Under the pieces are notes generated by a model. The model saw nothing but the letters and a program-made list of their open reading frames with translations, had not been told where the DNA came from and did not search any database. DNA of 64,000 nucleotides from Paracoccaceae bacterium (GTDB lineage: Bacteria > Pseudomonadota > Alphaproteobacteria > Rhodobacterales > Rhodobacteraceae): positions 62,001 to 126,000 of the forward strand of contig CANNIA010000001.1 in the NCBI GenBank assembly GCA_947504705.1. The letters run 5' to 3'. The position numbers and the translations under genes were made by a program. How positions within the stretch are numbered: the stretch's first letter is position 1; every line of letters starts with the position of its first letter. Positions 28,060 through 36,598 of this stretch are shown piece after piece.

Positions 28060-29481
28060 ATGACCGACGCCCCCTTCCGCCCCTTCGAAGCCCACCTCGA
28101 CGAAGCCGCCGCCCTTGCCACCCTGCGCGCGGCGACCCAAGGCGCGGATGATGGAGAGCTTTTCCTTGAACGCCGCCGGGCCGAAAGCATCGTGCTTGAC
28201 GATGGCCGCATCCGCCAAGCGACCTATGACGCCTCCCAAGGCTTCGGCCTGCGCGCGGTAAGGGGTGAGGTCGCCGGTTACGCCCATTCGACCGAGATCA
28301 CCGAAACTGCCCTTCGCCGCGCGTCTGAAACCGCTCGTCTCGCCGTTGGCGCAGGCGGAGGCACCATCGCCGCAGGCCCGCGCGGCACCAATATCCGGCT
28401 TTACCGCTCCGATGACCCGATGACCGACGCCACCTTCCCGGTGAAGATCGAGCTTTTGCGCGAAATCGACGCCTATGCCCGCGACCTTGACCCGCGTGTG
28501 GTGCAGGTCTCGGCCACCCTTTCGGCCAGCCTGCAAGAGGTGGAAATCCTCCGCCCGGAAGGCACCCGCACCGCCGATATCCGCCCTATGGCGCGGATCA
28601 ATGTCTCGGTGATGCTCGAAGAAAACGGCCGCCGCGAACAGGGCGGCATGGGTCAGGGCGGAAGACATGGTCTGGCGCAACTGATGACGCCGGAAACCTG
28701 GAAACCGATGATCGCCGAGGCGCTCCGCATCGCCCGGGTCAACCTTGGCGCGGTCGATGCCCCTGCCGGCGGGATGGACGTCGTCCTTGGCCCCGGCTGG
28801 CCCGGCATCCTGCTTCATGAAGCCATCGGCCACGGGCTGGAGGGCGACTTCAACCGCAAGGAAACCTCGGCCTTCGCCGGGCTTCTGGGCCAGCAGATCG
28901 CCTCGCGCGGAGTGACCGTGCTGGACGACGGCACCATCCCCGACCGGCGCGGCAGCATCACCATCGACGACGAAGGCACCCCTTCGGCCAAAAACGTGCT
29001 GATCGAGGACGGCGTGCTGGTCGGCTACATGCAAGACCGCCAGAACGCCCGCCTGATGGGCGTCGCCCCCACCGGCAACGGACGGCGCGAGAGTTTCGCG
29101 CATATCCCGATGCCCCGGATGACCAACACCTACATGCTGTCGGGCAAGGACGACCCCGCCGGGATCGTCGCCTCCCTGAAAGACGGCATCTATGCCGTGG
29201 GCTTTGGAGGCGGCCAAGTTGACATCACCTCCGGCAAGTTCGTATTCAGCTGCACCGAGGCGTACAGGGTTCGCAACGGCGTGGTGGGCGAGGCCGTCAA
29301 AGGCGCCACCCTGATCGGCGATGGTGCCACCGCGCTGAAAGGCATCCGGGCGATTGGCAACGACCTGGCCTTGGACCCCGGCATCGGCAACTGCGGCAAA
29401 GCGGGTCAATGGGTGCCGGTCGGCGTGGGTCAACCAACCCTGTTGATTCAAGGCCTGACCGTCGGCGGCGCTGCGGCATAA
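28060..29481 (+). CDS. tldD: Metalloprotease TldD
   Basis: Large subunit-type member of the TldD/PmbA (TldE) zinc proteases, which degrade unfolded peptides and process some modified peptides such as microcins. The 473 residues carry the zinc motif HEAIGH (253-258) in LLHEAIGHGLEGD, and the conserved end CGKAGQWVPVGVGQPTLLI. Start at 28060 has AAGGA seven bases upstream. Its partner TldE/PmbA is not in the window. It is the last plus-strand gene here and converges with the LysR pseudogene. Confidence 0.95.
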   Translation: MTDAPFRPFEAHLDEAAALATLRAATQGADDGELFLERRRAESIVLDDGRIRQATYDASQGFGLRAVRGEVAGYAHSTEITETALRRASETARLAVGAGGGTIAAGPRGTNIRLYRSDDPMTDATFPVKIELLREIDAYARDLDPRVVQVSATLSASLQEVEILRPEGTRTADIRPMARINVSVMLEENGRREQGGMGQGGRHGLAQLMTPETWKPMIAEALRIARVNLGAVDAPAGGMDVVLGPGWPGILLHEAIGHGLEGDFNRKETSAFAGLLGQQIASRGVTVLDDGTIPDRRGSITIDDEGTPSAKNVLIEDGVLVGYMQDRQNARLMGVAPTGNGRRESFAHIPMPRMTNTYMLSGKDDPAGIVASLKDGIYAVGFGGGQVDITSGKFVFSCTEAYRVRNGVVGEAVKGATLIGDGATALKGIRAIGNDLALDPGIGNCGKAGQWVPVGVGQPTLLIQGLTVGGAAA

Positions 29482-29529
29482 ACAGGCCGCCACCCGTTTT
29501 TGGCTGCCTTGAAGGGGCGACCTCAAGCC

Positions 29530-30422
29530 TCATCCCGTCAAGATCGGGCGCAGCGCCGCTTTCTCGGACAGGATGAAATCGAAAAACGCCTCGACCCGCG
29601 CGGTGTGGCGATGATCGGGATGGGCAAGCACCCGCCAAGCCCGCGTCATCTCGGGGACCGGCCCGAACAGGCGGGCCAGTTCCGGCTCGCCGTCGCCAAG
29701 CGCCATCGGCAGCGGTGCCACCCCAACGCCCGCCTTCGCAGCCGAAACCAGCCCCAACACCGAGGTGCTGCGTGCCGCATAGCGCGCAGCAGGGGCCACA
29801 GACTGCAGCCAGATTGCAGCACGATGCCCGGTCATCGCTTCCTCGAACCCGATCAGCGGGTGCTGCCCGATCTCGGCGGCCAAACCGGGTGCGCCATGTA
29901 AGCCGACATAGCTTCGCGCTGCATAAACCGCCCACAGCGACTCGGCGATCTTGCGGCCCACCAGAACCGCATCGTCCGTATCGCCGGAACGCAGCGCCAC
30001 GTCGGCCTCGCCCTTGGCCAGATCGACATACTGGTCGCTTAGCACGAACTCGACATCAAGGCCCGGATGGGCCGCGCGAAACCGTTCCAACAGGCCCGCC
30101 TTGACCATCTTCACCGCCACCGGTTCCGGGCAGGTCAGCCGGATCACGCCCCGCGTGCTGCGCCCGCGGTCCTGCACCGCTTGCGCAAAGGCGACGGCAG
30201 CGGCCTCCACCGCCTCGCCTGTGGCAAGACCGCCCGCCCCAGATCGGTCAGCCGATAGCCCGAAACATGACGTTCGACCAACCTTTCGCCCAACGCCGCC
30301 TCAAGCTCGGCCAGCCGTCGTTGGACAGTGGACTGGTTGACGCCCAGCTTGCGCCCGGCGGCAAGGGTGCTGCCTTCGCGGGCCAGCGCCAGCAGAAAAC
30401 GCAGATCGTCCAAGTCAAGCAT
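29530..30422 (-). pseudogene. LysR-family regulator gene with a frameshift
   Basis: The N-terminal helix-turn-helix (MLDLDDLRFLLALAREGS, then LGVNQSTVQRRLAELE) starts at 30422 and reads to about GRAVLPQA. The substrate-binding domain (GVIRLTCPEPVA to AALRPILTG) continues in another frame from about 30215. The break lies within GCGAGGCGG at about 30210-30220 and needs a one-base gain or two-base loss to restore one protein of about 297 residues. Both halves are otherwise well conserved, so this is either a very recent mutation or a sequencing error. It is divergent from the methyltransferase gene, the usual layout for a LysR regulator and its target. Confidence 0.8.
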
Positions 30423-30539
30423 CAGGGCCCCCGGCCTTATGGAACCACCGCATTTCTGCGGCCCCCTCCCGCAACCTTGCGACTGTGCGGCAGTCGGTGA
30501 CAAGCGCAATCTCGAGCCTTAAGCCAAGGAGGTAACGCC

Positions 30540-31391
30540 ATGCCCGCAGCCCAACATCAGACCAACGCCGCCACCCGTGACCAATGGGAGGCCAATGCCA
30601 GCGGCTGGCATCGCCAGGGCGCGGTCGTCCGCGACTGGCTGCACTTGCCAACAAAGGTGCTGTTCGAGATGGCCGGGATTGCTCCGGGCCAAGCCGTGCT
30701 GGATGTCGCAGCCGGTGCCGGAGACCAGACGCTTGACCTCGCAGGCCTTGTCGGACCAAAGGGCCGGGTCGTCGCCACCGACATTTCGCCAGCCATCCTT
30801 ACCCACGCCGCCGCAGCGGCACTGGCAGCCGGGTATCTCAACGTCGAAACCCATGTTGCGGATGCCGAAGATCTTGCTCTGCCAAAGGCAAGTTTCGATG
30901 CCGCCATCTGCCGCCTGGGCCTGATGTTCCTGACCAAGCCTCAGGCCGGTCTTGCCGCGATCCACCACACTTTGAAACCGGGCGCGCGGCTGGCGGTGAT
31001 GGTTTTCGCGGCACCTGACCAGAACCCTTGCCTGCGCATCACGATGGGCACCGCGCTCCGCCACGCAGGCCTTGAGCCACGCGACCCGTTTCAGCCCGGC
31101 AGCCTGACCAGCCTTGGCCGCCCCGGAGATCTGGAGACGCTCTTCGCTGCGGCCGGGTTCAAGGGCATCACGTCAACCCGGATCGACGCCCCGTTTCGGC
31201 TTCCCAAGCCTGCCGATTACGTCGCCTTCCTGCGCGATGCGGCAGGGCCGGTGATCGACATCGTCTCGCATCTCTCCGCCCCGGCAAAAATGGCGGCCTG
31301 GGCCGCTATCCAGTCACAGCTGGAGGCGTTTCAGACCGACGACGGCTGGGTCGGGCCGAACAGCCTGATCCTGACCGCCGGGACAAGGTAA
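30540..31391 (+). CDS. Class I SAM-dependent methyltransferase (UbiE-like)
   Basis: 283-residue methyltransferase with a UbiE/COQ5-like Rossmann core: SAM motif I VLDVAAGAGDQT, motif II-type VVATDISPAIL, and AICRLGLMFL as the post-II segment. Substrate not identifiable. A very strong ribosome site (AAGGAGGT) sits upstream of the ATG. Divergent from the broken LysR gene with 117 bp between start codons, so the regulator probably controlled it. Confidence 0.85.
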   Translation: MPAAQHQTNAATRDQWEANASGWHRQGAVVRDWLHLPTKVLFEMAGIAPGQAVLDVAAGAGDQTLDLAGLVGPKGRVVATDISPAILTHAAAAALAAGYLNVETHVADAEDLALPKASFDAAICRLGLMFLTKPQAGLAAIHHTLKPGARLAVMVFAAPDQNPCLRITMGTALRHAGLEPRDPFQPGSLTSLGRPGDLETLFAAAGFKGITSTRIDAPFRLPKPADYVAFLRDAAGPVIDIVSHLSAPAKMAAWAAIQSQLEAFQTDDGWVGPNSLILTAGTR

Positions 31392-31463
31392 TCCCAAATG
31401 CGTGCTAGCCGGTGCTGACGATCGGTGGGCTGTCAGTCAAAGGCGCTGCCGCCAGACCCGGGC

Positions 31464-31508
31464 GCAAAACTTTTCGAAAAGTTTTGCAAAATCCTTCGAA
31501 GGATTTTG
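31464..31508. repeat. Tandem TTCGAA-centred palindromes
   Basis: Two perfect palindromes share one base: a 24-nt one (31464-31487, GCAAAACTTTTC then its complement) and a 22-nt one (31487-31508, CAAAATCCTTC then its complement). Both are centred on TTCGAA. They lie in a 256-bp gap between two convergent genes and could act as a bidirectional terminator, but there is no clean T tract. A similar tandem occurs at 43.13 kb. Confidence 0.75.
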
Positions 31509-31647
31509 GCCCGGCCAACCCGTTTCACCTGCAAGGGTTAACGCCGCGTCGTCTTGCCGGGTGGGAAGACCCGAGAAAGACGGATGGATGACGATCTCAA
31601 TCCGAGTAGAACTCCGGTTTAAGCCTGCGTTCGCAGGACCTTACGCC

Positions 31648-31890
31648 TCAGCCGCCCTTGACCCGATGGATCAGATACACTTCGTCACCGGCGCTGATCG
31701 GGGTCGACAGGTTGGTCTCGATCACCCCGTTAAGCGACACCGATACACCCGACTTCAGCGTCGGCTCCAGCGCCGGGTGCGTCACGGCAAGGTTGCGCAG
31801 GACTTCGCGCAGGGTGGTGCCTTCGACACTCACCACCTGCGCGCCGTCCGTCAGCCGCCGCAGCCCGGACCAGAGGTTGACCTCAACCAC
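31648..31890 (-). CDS. MoaD/ThiS-like ubiquitin-fold protein
   Basis: 80-residue protein with the beta-grasp pattern of MoaD: VEVNLWSGLRRL at the start, REVLRNLAVTHPALEP in the middle, VSVSLNGVIE, and the end ISAGDEVYLIHRVKGG with a terminal Gly-Gly, the residue pair that is adenylated and thiocarboxylated in sulfur carriers. It starts at GTG 31890, overlapping the molybdenum hydroxylase large-subunit gene by eight bases, and is the last gene of that operon. Likely role: sulfur donor for molybdopterin synthesis or for sulfuration of this enzyme's cofactor, inferred from context. Confidence 0.75.
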   Translation of the reverse strand: MVEVNLWSGLRRLTDGAQVVSVEGTTLREVLRNLAVTHPALEPTLKSGVSVSLNGVIETNLSTPISAGDEVYLIHRVKGG

Positions 31891-34138
31891 GGCCCTTGGC
31901 CCGGATCGCCGCCAGAACCTTGGGCGGCGACATCGGCAGGCTGCGCAGACGCGCGCCGGTGGCTGCTGCAATGGCACTGGCCATGGCGGGCAAGGGCGGC
32001 GTGATCCCGGTCTCACCTACACCGCGCACACCATAGGGGTGCCCGGGGTTCGGAACCTCAACAATCACCGTGTCGATCATCGGAAGATCCGAAGCGACTG
32101 GCACCCGGTAATCTAGGAAGATCGAATTCTGCAACCGCCCATCCGTGCCGTAGACATATTCCTCGTTCAGCGCCCAGCCGATGCCCTGCACGGCACCGCC
32201 TTGATACTGACCCTCGACATAGGCCGGATGGATCGCGCGACCCGCATCCTGCACCACCAGATAGCGCAAGACCGTCGTGCGTCCGGTTTCGGGGTCAACT
32301 TCGACATCGACGACATGGGCGCCAAAGCTTGCCCCCACACCACCCGGAACGCTTTCGTGGTGGCCCGAGATCGGACCCCCGGTCGAGCCCATGCTGGCCC
32401 CGATCTCGGCAATCGTCAGCGGCGGGAACTTGCCCGCGTTCGGGCCAGCCGGATGGGCGGCCCCGTCCTTCCACTCCACCGCATCCGCATCAATGCCCCA
32501 TTCAGCGGCAGCGCGGCGGCACATCTCACCGATCGCCTGACGCGCAGCCTCGACTGCGGCCTTGCCGCTGGCAAAGGTGGCGCGGCTGCCGTGGGTCGGT
32601 TCATTCACGCCAAGCGCGCCGGTTTCGACGATGTTCACCCGGACATTTTCATAAGGAATGCCAAGGGTTTCCGCCGTCATCAGCGCAAGAGAAGCCCGGC
32701 TGCCGCCGACATCGGGCGTGCCGACCATGACCCCCACCGTGCCATCCTCGCCAATCGCAAGGCTGACCGAGGTTTCGCCACCATGGTTCATCCAGAAGCC
32801 CGACGCCACGCCACGGCCCTGATTGGGACCAAGCGGAGCGGCATAGTTCGGATGTGCCCGCGCGGCCTCAAGCGATTCAACCAGACCGATCTGGTTATAG
32901 CTTGGCCCGAAGCTGGATTTCGAGCCGTTGCGCGCGGCGTTCTTCAGCCGCGTTGCGATCGGGTCAAGCCCAAGCTCGCGACACAATTCGTCCACCATGC
33001 TTTCAACCGCAAAGGCCGCCATGGGCGAGCCCGGCGCACGATAGGCAGCCGCCTTAGGACGGTTGGCCAGAACCTCGACCGCCTCATGCTTCAACGCCGG
33101 AACGTCATAGCAGGCAAAGGCGCATTGCAGCGCTTCGCTGATCGGCGACATGCCCGGGAAGGCCCCGCCTTGCATGCGGAAATAGACCTGCCCGGCGGTG
33201 ATCGTGCCATCCTTCTTCATCCCGATCTTCACATCCATAGATGTCGAGGCCGTCGGGCCGGTTGCCCGGAACACCTCGGACCGGCTCATCACCAGCTTGA
33301 CCGGCCGCCCGCCCGCCTTTTTCGACAGGGCCAGCGACAAGGGCTCCATGAAGATCGTGGTCTTGCCACCAAAGCCGCCACCGATTTCCGAAGGCGTCAC
33401 GCGCAGGTTCGCAGCCTCGATCCCCAGAACTGCCGCCGACATCCGGCGGATATACCACTGTCCTTGGGTGCAAACCCACATCTCCCCGCGCCCGTCCGCG
33501 CCCATCTGGCCAAGGCAGGCATGCGGCTCGATATAGCCCTGATGGGTGGCTTCGGTCTTGTAGGTCGCCTCGCGCACCAGATCGGCAGCGGCAAATCCGG
33601 CTGCAAGATCGCCGTGGCCAAAGTCGATATAGCGGATGACGTTTGGATGCATCCCTTCCGGCACCGAAGGATCGGCCGAGCCGGGCCGGATCGCCGGGGC
33701 ACCGGGCGCCATTGCCGCGTCAACATCGGTCACATGCGGCAGAATCTCGTATTCCACCTCGATCAGCAGCGCCGCATCCTGCGCGAGTAGCTTGGTTGTC
33801 GCGGCAACAGCCGCCACGGCATGGCCGTCATAAAGGGCCACATCCCCTGCCATGGTGTTTTCCTGCAGGTTCCAGTCTTCGCCCGTCAGGCCGGTCGGGA
33901 AATCTGCACGCGTAATCACCGCCTTGACACCCGGCAATGCCAACGCTTTCGAGGCGTCGATCTTGATGATCCGCGCATGCGCATGGGGCGACCGGACCAC
34001 AGCCGCATGCAGCATTCCCGGCGCCGTGATATCCGCACCATATCGGGCGCGCCCCGTCACCTTGTCCAGCCCGTCAGGCCGGTCAGGGCGGGTGCCGATC
34101 AGGCGGTAACCGGTTTTCAGCTCGTCCTTGGCCATCAC
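31883..34138 (-). CDS. Xanthine dehydrogenase-family molybdenum hydroxylase, large subunit
   Basis: 751-residue Moco subunit of a three-subunit hydroxylase (xanthine oxidase / CO dehydrogenase family). Two Moco domains are visible; landmarks are the cofactor loop GGGFGGK (253-259), AYRAPGSP, and the C-terminal active-site region GVRGVGETG with the catalytic Glu at about 709. The CODH-specific active-site loop with Cys is absent, so it is not a CO dehydrogenase; the substrate could be a purine, an aldehyde or an aromatic heterocycle. It overlaps the 2Fe-2S gene by four bases. Confidence 0.93.
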   Translation of the reverse strand: MMAKDELKTGYRLIGTRPDRPDGLDKVTGRARYGADITAPGMLHAAVVRSPHAHARIIKIDASKALALPGVKAVITRADFPTGLTGEDWNLQENTMAGDVALYDGHAVAAVAATTKLLAQDAALLIEVEYEILPHVTDVDAAMAPGAPAIRPGSADPSVPEGMHPNVIRYIDFGHGDLAAGFAAADLVREATYKTEATHQGYIEPHACLGQMGADGRGEMWVCTQGQWYIRRMSAAVLGIEAANLRVTPSEIGGGFGGKTTIFMEPLSLALSKKAGGRPVKLVMSRSEVFRATGPTASTSMDVKIGMKKDGTITAGQVYFRMQGGAFPGMSPISEALQCAFACYDVPALKHEAVEVLANRPKAAAYRAPGSPMAAFAVESMVDELCRELGLDPIATRLKNAARNGSKSSFGPSYNQIGLVESLEAARAHPNYAAPLGPNQGRGVASGFWMNHGGETSVSLAIGEDGTVGVMVGTPDVGGSRASLALMTAETLGIPYENVRVNIVETGALGVNEPTHGSRATFASGKAAVEAARQAIGEMCRRAAAEWGIDADAVEWKDGAAHPAGPNAGKFPPLTIAEIGASMGSTGGPISGHHESVPGGVGASFGAHVVDVEVDPETGRTTVLRYLVVQDAGRAIHPAYVEGQYQGGAVQGIGWALNEEYVYGTDGRLQNSIFLDYRVPVASDLPMIDTVIVEVPNPGHPYGVRGVGETGITPPLPAMASAIAAATGARLRSLPMSPPKVLAAIRAKGRG

Positions 34139-34614
34139 GCAGCCCCCCGCATTTCGGCAGCGGCATCCTGCACCGCACGAATGATCTTGTCATAACCGGT
34201 GCAGCGGCACAGATTTCCTGCCAGCCAGAACCGAATTTCGGACTCATTCGGGTCGGGGTTCTGCTCCAGCAATGCCTTGGCCGCGACCAAGATACCGGGC
34301 GTGCAGAATCCACATTGCAGGGCAGCATGTTCGATGAACTTGCGCTGCAACGGGTGCAACGTCTCACCGCGCGACAGGCCTTCGACGGTCTCGATCTTCT
34401 TGCCCTGGGCCTCGGCCCCCAGCACCAGGCACGAGCAGACCAGTACCCCGTCAAGCTGAACCGAGCAGGCCCCGCAATCACCGGTGCCGCAACCTTCTTT
34501 GGATCCGGTCAGCCCCAAATGGTCGCGCAGGCAATCCAGCAGGCTTTCGCGCGGATCGGCAAGATATTCGACCGGGTCGCCGTTTACGGTGGCCGACACA
34601 TGAATCTTCGTCAT
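34135..34614 (-). CDS. Molybdenum hydroxylase 2Fe-2S subunit
   Basis: 159-residue electron-transfer subunit with two [2Fe-2S] clusters. The plant-ferredoxin-type site uses Cys42, 47, 50 and 62 (GCGTGDCGAC ... VCSC), and the helical site uses Cys101, 104, 136 and 138 (CGFCTPG, LCRCTGY). It sits between the FAD and Moco subunit genes with four-base overlaps on both sides. Confidence 0.96.
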   Translation of the reverse strand: MTKIHVSATVNGDPVEYLADPRESLLDCLRDHLGLTGSKEGCGTGDCGACSVQLDGVLVCSCLVLGAEAQGKKIETVEGLSRGETLHPLQRKFIEHAALQCGFCTPGILVAAKALLEQNPDPNESEIRFWLAGNLCRCTGYDKIIRAVQDAAAEMRGAA

Positions 34615-35480
34615 TTCGCCTCTCCTTTCGCGCGGGCAAAGGCAATCAGCGCCGCACGCCGTGCCAGCACGCCGACCACTTCCTTGCGGAAGGCGGCCGT
34701 GCCCCTTTTGTCACTGATCGGCTTCGCCGCAGCCTCGGCCGCAGCCGTCAGTGCTGCAAGCGCTGCATCGTTAAGGTCAGTCCCGATGATCGCCGCCGCC
34801 GCTTCGGGCACAAGGATCACAGTCGGCGCAACCGCCCCAAGAGCCACCCGCGCCTCGGTGATCCGCCCACCGACGACGCGCAGGTTCACTGCCGCACCGA
34901 CGACCGCAATATCCATTTCGGTGCGCGGGATGAACCGCAGATAGGCATCACCTCCGCCCGTTCCGCGCGCGGGCAGCGTCACGGCCGAGATCACCTCGCC
35001 CGCCGCCAGCACTGTCTTGCCCGGCCCTGTCGGGATCGCCTCGACTGCAACCTCTCGGCTGCCCTTCGGCCCGGTCACCGTCACCGTCGCGCCCGCCGCA
35101 ATCAGCCCCGGCACCGAATCCGCTGCAGGCGAGCCGTTGCAAAGGTTGCCAACCAGCGTCGCGCGTCCCTGCACCTGAGTGGAACCGACAAGGTTCATCC
35201 CCTCGATCACCCCGGGCCAATCGGCACAAAGCGCTGCGTGGCGGCCAAGTTCGGCCCCGGAAACCGCCACGCCAATCCGCCAGCCGCCATCGGCCGTGCG
35301 GGCAATGTCGCTGACCCCCGCGATATGCTTGATGTCGATCAGATCATCCGGCGTGACCATCCCGGCGCGAAGCTGGACCAGCACATCGGTCCCCCCCGCC
35401 AGAAATCGGGTCTTTCCATCCGCTTTTGCCGCGATGGCCGCCGCTTCGTCGAACGACTTTGGAGTATGGTAGCGCATCAA
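34611..35480 (-). CDS. Molybdenum hydroxylase FAD-binding subunit
   Basis: 289-residue subunit of the CoxM/XdhB type that passes electrons to FAD. It begins MMRYHTPKSFDEA, has the FAD motif FLAGGTDVLVQLRAG (about 26-40), then VGSTQVQGRATLVGNLCNGSPAAD, the second flavin-binding segment. First gene of the hydroxylase operon; an AGGGAGG ribosome site precedes the ATG, and the tRNA-His gene lies just upstream. Confidence 0.95.
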   Translation of the reverse strand: MMRYHTPKSFDEAAAIAAKADGKTRFLAGGTDVLVQLRAGMVTPDDLIDIKHIAGVSDIARTADGGWRIGVAVSGAELGRHAALCADWPGVIEGMNLVGSTQVQGRATLVGNLCNGSPAADSVPGLIAAGATVTVTGPKGSREVAVEAIPTGPGKTVLAAGEVISAVTLPARGTGGGDAYLRFIPRTEMDIAVVGAAVNLRVVGGRITEARVALGAVAPTVILVPEAAAAIIGTDLNDAALAALTAAAEAAAKPISDKRGTAAFRKEVVGVLARRAALIAFARAKGEAK

Positions 35481-35651
35481 TCCTCCCTGGGGATCCGCCC
35501 GATATGCAACCGGATCGGACTCATCTTGGTATCTGTTGCCACCACCTTAGCGAACTCCACGCCCACGACAATCGCTGCGGCGTCAGACCAACGCGATTTT
35601 GCGCAGCTTGCCCCACGACCGGGCGCAGCACAGATATGATTTCGGAAGGAA

Positions 35652-35728
35652 TGGTACAGCTTCCCCGGCTCGAACGGGGGACCTCTAGATCCACAATCTA
35701 GCGCTCTAACCAACTGAGCTAAAGCTGC
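35652..35728 (-). tRNA. tRNA-His (GTG)
   Basis: A complete cloverleaf is readable on the minus strand: acceptor GCAGCTT/AAGCTGT, D arm GCTC...GAGC, anticodon stem CTAGA/TCTAG around TTGTGGA (anticodon GTG, histidine), and T arm CCCCG-TTCGAGC-CGGGG. CCA is encoded (35654-35652). The first pair is G1:U72 with discriminator A73 and no C73 to pair with a G at -1. This is the form reported for Caulobacter and related alphaproteobacteria. Confidence 0.96.
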
Positions 35729-35798
35729 ACGACCGACATGCGGTTAGCGTCCGATTACGGATTTCGACGGGCAGGGTCAACCAGAAAAAGGGCCAGTT

Positions 35799-36041
35799 TC
35801 AGACCTTGCGTTGAACCAGCACCATCAGGAACAGCACGATCGCAGCAGCGATCAGGGTCTGCGGGGTAACGGCATTGACCAGCAAAAGGATGTTGCTGAC
35901 GACACCAATCACAAACGGGCCGGAACCCGCCCCCAGCAAGATGTAGATCAGGATGATGAATAGCACGAGAACGAAACCTGCCTGCGTGAGCTGGAATATC
36001 CAGTTCTTCACGGTCGACACGGTGCGTAACAAGCCATCCAT
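35799..36041 (-). CDS. Small two-helix membrane protein B (80 aa)
   Basis: Not recognised. A short amphipathic N-terminus (MDGLLRTVSTVKNWIFQ) is followed by two hydrophobic helices (about 19-36 and 57-76) joined by a Gly/Val-rich stretch containing VVSNILLLV, and a basic end LVQRKV. It aligns with the protein at 36079-36297, so the two are tandem paralogues. AAGGA lies seven bases before the ATG. Together with the first copy it forms an operon on the minus strand, downstream of the promoter at 36.38 kb. Confidence 0.72.
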   Translation of the reverse strand: MDGLLRTVSTVKNWIFQLTQAGFVLVLFIILIYILLGAGSGPFVIGVVSNILLLVNAVTPQTLIAAAIVLFLMVLVQRKV

Positions 36042-36078
36042 CTTCTGTCCTTCTATGCCGGGGGCGGTCTTAGATTGC

Positions 36079-36297
36079 TTAGCGCTTGACGACCGAAGCC
36101 ACGATGAACAGCGACAGCAGACCTGCAAGGCCAGCGTCACCGAACGACTTCACCAGAGCGATGATGTTGGCAACGACGTTGCCGAGACCCATCATGTTTT
36201 CGCCGCCGAACAGCAGCGATGCAACAATAGCCAGCGCCAGAAGCGCAATGCCGATATCGGTGATAGCACCGACCCACTTTTTGACGTCATCGATCAT
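36079..36297 (-). CDS. Small two-helix membrane protein A (72 aa)
   Basis: Not recognised. The 72 residues start MIDDVKKWVGAITDIG, have a first helix (about 14-31), a glycine-containing loop (FGGENMMGLG), then VVANIIALV and a second helix ending VASVVKR. The shared VxNIxxLV core, loop glycines and short basic end mark it as a paralogue of the next gene, 37 bases downstream. Size and amphipathic/hydrophobic layout recall holin- or leaderless-bacteriocin-like peptides, but no motif proves this. Confidence 0.72.
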   Translation of the reverse strand: MIDDVKKWVGAITDIGIALLALAIVASLLFGGENMMGLGNVVANIIALVKSFGDAGLAGLLSLFIVASVVKR

Positions 36298-36361
36298 TTT
36301 CTTACCTTCCTGTCCCGAGTTAGGGGTTCCGGGGGCATGTAACGTCAGCCTCCCGCGACAC

Positions 36362-36391
36362 ATTGTCATCGGCGGAAAACCGCCCGGTCAA
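36362..36391 (-). promoter_or_regulatory. Promoter with an inverted repeat in the spacer
   Basis: On the minus strand TTGACC (36391-36386) and GACAAT (36367-36362) are 18 bases apart, five and four of six matches to consensus. The spacer contains GGCGG-tttt-CCGCC, a perfect inverted repeat between the two boxes where a repressor would block polymerase. The predicted start is about 60 bases before the miniprotein A gene. Confidence 0.5.
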
Positions 36392-36598
36392 GCTAAATAT
36401 GGTGACTTTTAGCCGATTACCCGCAGCAGGTTGATTTCATGGGAAGAATTTTTTGCTTTGAATAAGCACTCGTGCATGCGTTTCGTGATTCGATCAACCC
36501 CTCTGCGCGAGTCACCTTGGGCTTGACAGCTTGCGGGCGTCAGACCAGACCCAGCGCATCCCGTGCCGGAACAGCAAGCCAAGCGAAGGAGCAAGCCG

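Noticed and set aside
28030-29526. 498-codon open frame on the minus strand opposite tldD
   Set aside because: tldD on the plus strand has an intact zinc motif and conserved ends; the opposite frame is a high-GC shadow.
32201-33790. 529-codon plus-strand open frame opposite the molybdenum hydroxylase large subunit
   Set aside because: Arg/His-rich product without domains; the minus-strand gene has complete Moco motifs.
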